Shown here one piece after another: positions 7,117-10,415 of a stretch of 10,415 nucleotides of DNA. Location: contig CAJBAP010000257.1 in the NCBI GenBank assembly GCA_903950295.1, forward strand, positions 1-10,415, in the 5' to 3' direction. Position numbers and translations under genes: made by a program. How positions within the stretch are numbered: position 1 is the first letter of the stretch; every line of letters starts with the position of its first letter. The notes beneath the pieces are model-generated. The model was not told where the DNA came from. It saw only the letters and a list, made by a program, of their open reading frames with translations, and ran no database searches. Origin of the DNA: an uncultured Rhodocyclaceae bacterium (GTDB taxonomy: Bacteria; Pseudomonadota; Gammaproteobacteria; Burkholderiales; Rhodocyclaceae).

Positions 7117-9150
7117 CTATGCCTTGAGCAACTCCGCCCGCCCACCCAGCCAACGGGCCAGGTGCCGCTCCGCATGTTCCGGCCAACGCGTCAGCATTTC
7201 CTCGGCCGCTGCACGTGCCGCATCGACCAGTACCGTATCTTCGAGGTCGGCAAAACGCAGCAGCGGCAAACCGCTCTGGCGCGCGCCGATGAATTCGCCG
7301 GGTCCGCGCAGATGCAGATCCTGACGGGCAATCTCGAAACCATCACTGTTTTCGTAAATGATCTTGAGCCGCGCCCGCGCCGTTTCCGAGAGTGGCGTCT
7401 CGTACAGCAGAACGCAAGCCGACTCTGCCGCGCCGCGCCCGACGCGACCACGCAACTGGTGCAACTGGGCAAGACCGAAGCGCTCGGCATGCTCGATCAC
7501 CATCAGGCTGGCATTCGGCACATCGACACCGACTTCGATCACGGTCGTCGCCACCAGCAACTGAATATCGTTGCGCACGAAACCGGCCATCACGGCAGCT
7601 TTCTCGTCGGTCTTGAGGCGGCCATGCACGAGTCCGACACGCACCTCGGGCAATTCGGCACAAAGATGTGCGTAAGTCTCTTCTGCCGTCTTCAGCTGCA
7701 GTGCTTCCGACTCTTCGATCAGTGGGCAAACCCAGTAAACCTGCCGGCCGTCGCGGCACAGGGCACGCACCCGTTCGACAATTTCATCACGCCGCGCCGC
7801 ACTCACCAGTTTGGTCACCACCGGCGTGCGGCCGGGTGGCAGTTCGTCGAGCACCGAGACATCGAGGTCGGCGTAGTAGCTCATCGCCAGCGTGCGCGGG
7901 ATGGGCGTGGCCGACATCGCCAATTGATGACTGTGCATGCCCTTCTGCTTGAGCGCGAGGCGCTGCCGTACGCCAAAGCGGTGCTGTTCATCGACGATGG
8001 CAAGCCCGAGTCGAGCGAATTCAACGCTCTCCTCGATCAGTGCATGGGTGCCGACCACCAATGCCGTCCCGCCAGCGCCGACTTTTTCCAGCACGGCCGC
8101 CTTGTCTTTTTTCTTCTGGCTGCCCGAGAGCCAAGCCACGTCCAGTCCTAGTGGCGCGAGCCATTGGCTAAGCTTGCGGTAGTGCTGTTCGGCGAGGATT
8201 TCGGTGGGCGCCATCAGGGCGGCCTGGTGGCCGCTTTCGACCGCCTGCAGCATTGCCAGGGCGGCGATCACGGTCTTGCCGCTGCCGACATCGCCTTGCA
8301 ACAGGCGTTGCATGGGGTGCGGTGCGGACAGGTCACGGGTAATTTCCTGCCAGACACGTTGTTGCGCACCCGTGAGTTTGAACGGCAGCGCGGCCAGCAA
8401 TCTCCCTGTCAGGCGACGATCGCCGGCCAGCACCGGCGCCGCGCGCGCACGTCGCGTCGCGTAGGCCTGCCGTAGCGAAATTTGCTGCGCCAGCAATTCA
8501 TCGAAGGCGATACGCTGCCAGGCCGGGCGCTGTGCAGCCACCAGCGCATCGGCCGACAGACCCGGCGGCGGTGCGTGCAGTGAGCGCACGCTCGCAGCAA
8601 ATTCTTCCAGATGAAAACGGTTCACCAATTCTTCCGGCAAGGTTTCGCCAAGATCGACTTCGTTCAACGCGCGTTCGATCAGCCACCGCAAAGTACCCTG
8701 CCCCAACCCGGCGGTAGTCGGATACACCGGTGTCAGCGCGGTCGGCAATGCCTCATCGTCATGCACCACATGAAAGCGCGGGTGGATCAGTTCGGCACCC
8801 CAGAAACCGCCGCGCGTCTCGCCGAAGACACGGAGCCGCGCACCCGACTGCAAAATTTTTTGCTGGCTGGGATAAAAATTCAGGAAACGCAATAGGAGCG
8901 TACCGGACTCATCTTCGACACGGCAGACCAGTTGCCGCCGTGGCCGATAGGCGATTTCGCTGGAAACCACCGTCACATCAAACTGTGCTGCCTCACCCGG
9001 CACGGCAGCGGCGATCGGGGTAATGCGGGTTTCGTCCTCGAAGCGCAGCGGCAGGTGCAGCGCGAGATCAGCCTGGCGACTCAGGCCAAGTTTTTCCAGC
9101 CTTGAGGCAACCGCAGGCGTCGCCCCGGGAATCTTGGTTTTCTCAGCCAA
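7117..9150 (-). CDS. recG: RecG, ATP-dependent DNA helicase
   Basis: Monomeric superfamily 2 double-stranded DNA translocase that remodels stalled replication forks and branch-migrates Holliday junctions. It has 677 residues, close to the usual length (E. coli 693). The N-terminal wedge/OB region includes [12 protein letters not shown] (29-40). Helicase motifs are complete: Walker A GDVGSGKT (286-293), [12 protein letters not shown] (313-324), DEQH (387-390), [10 protein letters not shown] (413-422), [13 protein letters not shown] (505-517), [14 protein letters not shown] (535-548) and QLRGRVGRG (565-573), then the RecG-specific segment with [12 protein letters not shown] (611-622) and RQSG (624-627). 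The only start that keeps the conserved N-terminus is TTG at 9150: the preceding codon is TGA and no ATG or GTG follows before conserved sequence. This start lies 8 bases inside ridA, without a good Shine-Dalgarno sequence, so recG is probably expressed at low level by coupling to ridA. Confidence 0.97.
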   Translation of the reverse strand: MAEKTKIPGATPAVASRLEKLGLSRQADLALHLPLRFEDETRITPIAAAVPGEAAQFDVTVVSSEIAYRPRRQLVCRVEDESGTLLLRFLNFYPSQQKILQSGARLRVFGETRGGFWGAELIHPRFHVVHDDEALPTALTPVYPTTAGLGQGTLRWLIERALNEVDLGETLPEELVNRFHLEEFAASVRSLHAPPPGLSADALVAAQRPAWQRIAFDELLAQQISLRQAYATRRARAAPVLAGDRRLTGRLLAALPFKLTGAQQRVWQEITRDLSAPHPMQRLLQGDVGSGKTVIAALAMLQAVESGHQAALMAPTEILAEQHYRKLSQWLAPLGLDVAWLSGSQKKKDKAAVLEKVGAGGTALVVGTHALIEESVEFARLGLAIVDEQHRFGVRQRLALKQKGMHSHQLAMSATPIPRTLAMSYYADLDVSVLDELPPGRTPVVTKLVSAARRDEIVERVRALCRDGRQVYWVCPLIEESEALQLKTAEETYAHLCAELPEVRVGLVHGRLKTDEKAAVMAGFVRNDIQLLVATTVIEVGVDVPNASLMVIEHAERFGLAQLHQLRGRVGRGAAESACVLLYETPLSETARARLKIIYENSDGFEIARQDLHLRGPGEFIGARQSGLPLLRFADLEDTVLVDAARAAAEEMLTRWPEHAERHLARWLGGRAELLKA

Positions 9151-9523
9151 TCACCAGTACGGCATCGGCTTCGACGAGGGCGCCACGCGGCAGTTCCTTG
9201 ACGCCGACGGCAGCGCGCGCCGGATAAGGCTGCTGAAAGTAGCACGCCATGACTTCATTCACCTTGGCGAAGTTGGCCAGGTCGGTCAGATAGATGTTGA
9301 GCTTGACGGCGGCGGCGAGCGTTGTGCCCGCCGCTGCGGCGACCGCCTTTAGGTTGTCGAACACGCGCACAATCTGCGCGTCGATGCCATCGACCATCTG
9401 CATGGTGGAGGGATCGAGGCCGATCTGGCCCGACATGTACACGGTGTCGCCGACCCGCACGGCCTGCGAATAAGTGCCGATGGCGGCGGGGGCGTTGGGG
9501 GTGCTGATGATCTGGCGCGACAT
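9143..9523 (-). CDS. ridA: RidA family enamine/imine deaminase
   Basis: 126-residue member of the YjgF/YER057c/UK114 family, the normal full length; it forms a cytosolic trimer. RidA hydrolyses reactive 2-aminoacrylate and related enamine/imine intermediates from PLP-dependent dehydratases, protecting other PLP enzymes. Hallmarks visible: [15 protein letters not shown] (8-22, with Tyr17), [10 protein letters not shown] (29-38), [12 protein letters not shown] (55-66), [19 protein letters not shown] (73-91) and [20 protein letters not shown] (100-119). Arg103 corresponds to the catalytic Arg that binds the substrate carboxylate in E. coli RidA (Arg105), and Glu118 to its Glu120, so it looks like an active RidA rather than an Arg-less paralogue. 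The start ATG has AAGG at 6-base spacing and AGGAGG at 11-base spacing, the latter buried in a hairpin. The stop overlaps the recG start. Confidence 0.93.
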   Translation of the reverse strand: MSRQIISTPNAPAAIGTYSQAVRVGDTVYMSGQIGLDPSTMQMVDGIDAQIVRVFDNLKAVAAAAGTTLAAAVKLNIYLTDLANFAKVNEVMACYFQQPYPARAAVGVKELPRGALVEADAVLVIG

Positions 9524-9531
9524 AATTTACC

Positions 9532-9564
9532 TTGCCTCCTGAAGGGCCGCCCCGAAGGAGGCAA
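9532..9564 (-). promoter_or_regulatory. Hairpin that includes the ridA AGGAGG
   Basis: TTGCCTCCT (9532-9540) and AGGAGGCAA (9556-9564) are a perfect 9-bp inverted repeat separated by 15 bases, which themselves can pair GGG (9544-9546) with CCC (9551-9553). In the minus-strand transcript the downstream arm carries AGGAGG, 11 bases before the ridA ATG. If folded, it hides this site and part of the alternative AAGG. It may be a simple boundary of the repeat element rather than an evolved switch. Confidence 0.5.
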
Positions 9565-9604
9565 CGCCCCCCGTGGGGGCAGCGAACGAAGTAAGCGTGG
9601 GGGC
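9532..9604. repeat. GC-rich intergenic repeat element between fliW and ridA
   Basis: Fills almost the whole 83-bp gap (9524-9606). Components on the plus strand: the 9-bp inverted repeat at 9532-9540/9556-9564; a GCCCCC-CGT-GGGGGC hairpin at 9566-9580; and two copies of CGTGGGGGC at 9572-9580 and 9596-9604, joined by AGCGAACGAAGTAAG. The C-tract can pair with either G-tract, giving alternative folds. The layout resembles short dispersed GC-rich repeats that I recall from intergenic regions of many betaproteobacterial genomes, but only one copy is visible here. No U-run follows the hairpins on either strand, so it is not a classical intrinsic terminator. Confidence 0.6.
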
Positions 9605-9606
9605 CA

Positions 9607-10062
9607 TCATGGTTCGGGCGACTTGAGTGTGACCTGATAATTGAGGTTGGAAAATACGTGCTGGATACCGCGACGCGCCCGTACGTTGATGACCAGCGGC
9701 GCCTTCAGGTTGGCGCGCAAGGGGGTATCGCCGCCAGGCAAGGAGTCCTTGACGAGGATCACCACCACGGCGGCCTCTGACGGATCGGCCAGGTCGAGCG
9801 CGGCAGACTCCGCATCCGATAGCGTGATCTCATAATTGAAGCCGAACATCTCGGGGTCAGCAATATTGAACGCGATGGCCGGGTCGTCGATCGACTGCAA
9901 GATGAAATAACGCGGCAGCGCCCCACCCTCCGTTTCGGGATGGAACAAACTGAAACGGTGGCATTCTTCGAACCCCGCGAGGCCGGCGGGAAACTCGATG
10001 ACGCGGTCGGGTTCGACTTCGATCGAGCCGGAGTGGGGATTGTCTATGTTCATGGCAGTCAT
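9607..10062 (-). CDS. fliW: FliW, flagellar assembly factor / CsrA antagonist
   Basis: 151-residue cytosolic protein of the FliW family. In studied bacteria FliW binds flagellin and, when free, the translational repressor CsrA, coupling flagellin synthesis to export. Family pattern visible: VIEFPAGLAGFEECHRFSL (21-39), FILQSIDDPAIAFNIADP (53-70), ANLKAPLVIN (117-126) and RGIQHVF (131-137) followed by NYQV. Length is normal. ATG 10062 is preferred over ATG 10053 because GAGGAG (10071-10076) sits 8 bases before it. The stop codon of the upstream SPOR gene lies inside that spacer, so the two genes are probably co-transcribed and coupled. No flagellin, csrA or other flagellar gene is in view; the separation from ridA by a repeat element suggests it may end its transcription unit. 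Confidence 0.92.
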   Translation of the reverse strand: MTAMNIDNPHSGSIEVEPDRVIEFPAGLAGFEECHRFSLFHPETEGGALPRYFILQSIDDPAIAFNIADPEMFGFNYEITLSDAESAALDLADPSEAAVVVILVKDSLPGGDTPLRANLKAPLVINVRARRGIQHVFSNLNYQVTLKSPEP

Positions 10063-10066
10063 CAGT

Positions 10067-10415
10067 CTATCTCCTCACCAGCATGGCATCGTCCAGCCCA
10101 AGGGTTTTCAGTTTGGCACGCGCGCTGTCCACCTCGGCCTTTGTAGCGAAGGGGCCGACCTGTACGCGCGATTCGATCTGCGCCGGAATACCCGCCTCAT
10201 GCAGTCGGCTCACCAACTCCTCGGCATTGGCGTGATTGCTGAAGACACCCACCTGCACCAGAAAACGCCGTCCGGCCTCGGCGGCCTGCGTCAGGGGACG
10301 CGATGCGGGCGCATGTTGCACCGGCGCCTGGGTTGGAGCCCGCGCCGCCATGGCCGGGCGACTGTCTTCGGGAATCACGCGGGCAATCTCGCGCTGCGCA
10401 TCCGGTTTGACCGGG
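10067..10415 (-). CDS. SPOR-domain (DedD-like) envelope protein, C-terminal part
   Basis: 115 residues are visible; the frame is open to the right edge, so the N-terminus, probably a membrane anchor, lies outside. A Pro/Ala-rich linker (PEDSRPAMAARAPTQAPVQ region) leads to a C-terminal SPOR domain: RRFLVQVGVFSNHANAEEL, then LHEAGIPAQIE, then RVQVGPFATKAEVDSARAKL. SPOR domains bind denuded glycan strands of septal peptidoglycan, so a role at the division site is inferred. The link between the two halves of the domain (AQIESRVQVG) looks shorter than the G-x-RV hairpin of many SPOR proteins I remember; a compact variant is possible. In betaproteobacteria a similar SPOR protein commonly lies between folC and cvpA, which cannot be tested here. 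The stop is TAG at 10067-10069; fliW begins 4 bases later. Confidence 0.85.
   Translation of the reverse strand, partial: PVKPDAQREIARVIPEDSRPAMAARAPTQAPVQHAPASRPLTQAAEAGRRFLVQVGVFSNHANAEELVSRLHEAGIPAQIESRVQVGPFATKAEVDSARAKLKTLGLDDAMLVRR
10071..10076 (-). promoter_or_regulatory. Ribosome binding site of fliW
   Basis: GAGGAG on the minus strand, 8 bases before ATG 10062 and inside the last codons of the SPOR gene. It decides the fliW start in favour of 10062 over 10053, where spacing would be 17 bases. Confidence 0.7.

Noticed and set aside
7024..8151. Plus-strand open frame of 375 codons
   Set aside because: Antisense to recG helicase motifs; composition is that of a shadow frame and it has no recognisable domain.
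9566..9580. GC hairpin as an intrinsic terminator after fliW
   Set aside because: The 6-bp stem is strong, but no U-run follows on the minus strand (GTTGCCTCC comes next) or on the plus strand.

Overview
The window looks like a GC-rich chromosomal segment of a betaproteobacterium. Protein style and gene content suggest Rhodocyclales or a relative, but this is inferred from recognised families, not from a database search. All nine genes I can support lie on the minus strand, so transcription runs from high to low coordinates. They are tightly packed: five of the eight junctions overlap or are separated by 4 bases or fewer. The long plus-strand open frames are antisense shadows of these genes. 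I see no rRNA, tRNA, CRISPR array, insertion sequence or phage gene, and no gene-free stretch longer than 131 bases.

Right end (10415 to about 9607): the C-terminal part of a SPOR-domain (DedD-like) envelope protein, cut by the window edge, followed 4 bases later by fliW, a flagellar assembly factor and CsrA antagonist. An 83-bp gap follows. It holds a GC-rich inverted- and direct-repeat element whose last hairpin arm contains the AGGAGG in front of the next gene.

Middle (9523 to 6143): ridA (enamine/imine deaminase) overlaps recG (branch-migrating DNA helicase), which appears to start at TTG. After a 131-bp gap comes an orphan periplasmic binding protein of the PhnD-like family with a very strong ribosome binding site. 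Two bases after its stop begins a 1174-residue inner-membrane protein with the order: periplasmic sensor region, HAMP, three PAS domains, GGDEF, EAL and a C-terminal CZB zinc-binding domain. No ABC permease or ATPase is present, so the binding protein probably feeds a signal to the c-di-GMP enzyme rather than serving a transporter.

Left end (2567 to 1): ubiA, a small periplasmic class II (c'-type) cytochrome c, and ubiD, joined by ATGA and TAATG overlaps. UbiA and UbiD carry out consecutive ubiquinone-biosynthesis steps (prenylation, then decarboxylation, of 4-hydroxybenzoate). The coupled cytochrome suggests co-production of an electron carrier with the quinone pathway. ubiD runs off the left edge.

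The two items most worth following up are the binding protein/c-di-GMP enzyme pair with its C-terminal CZB domain, and the cytochrome embedded between ubiA and ubiD.
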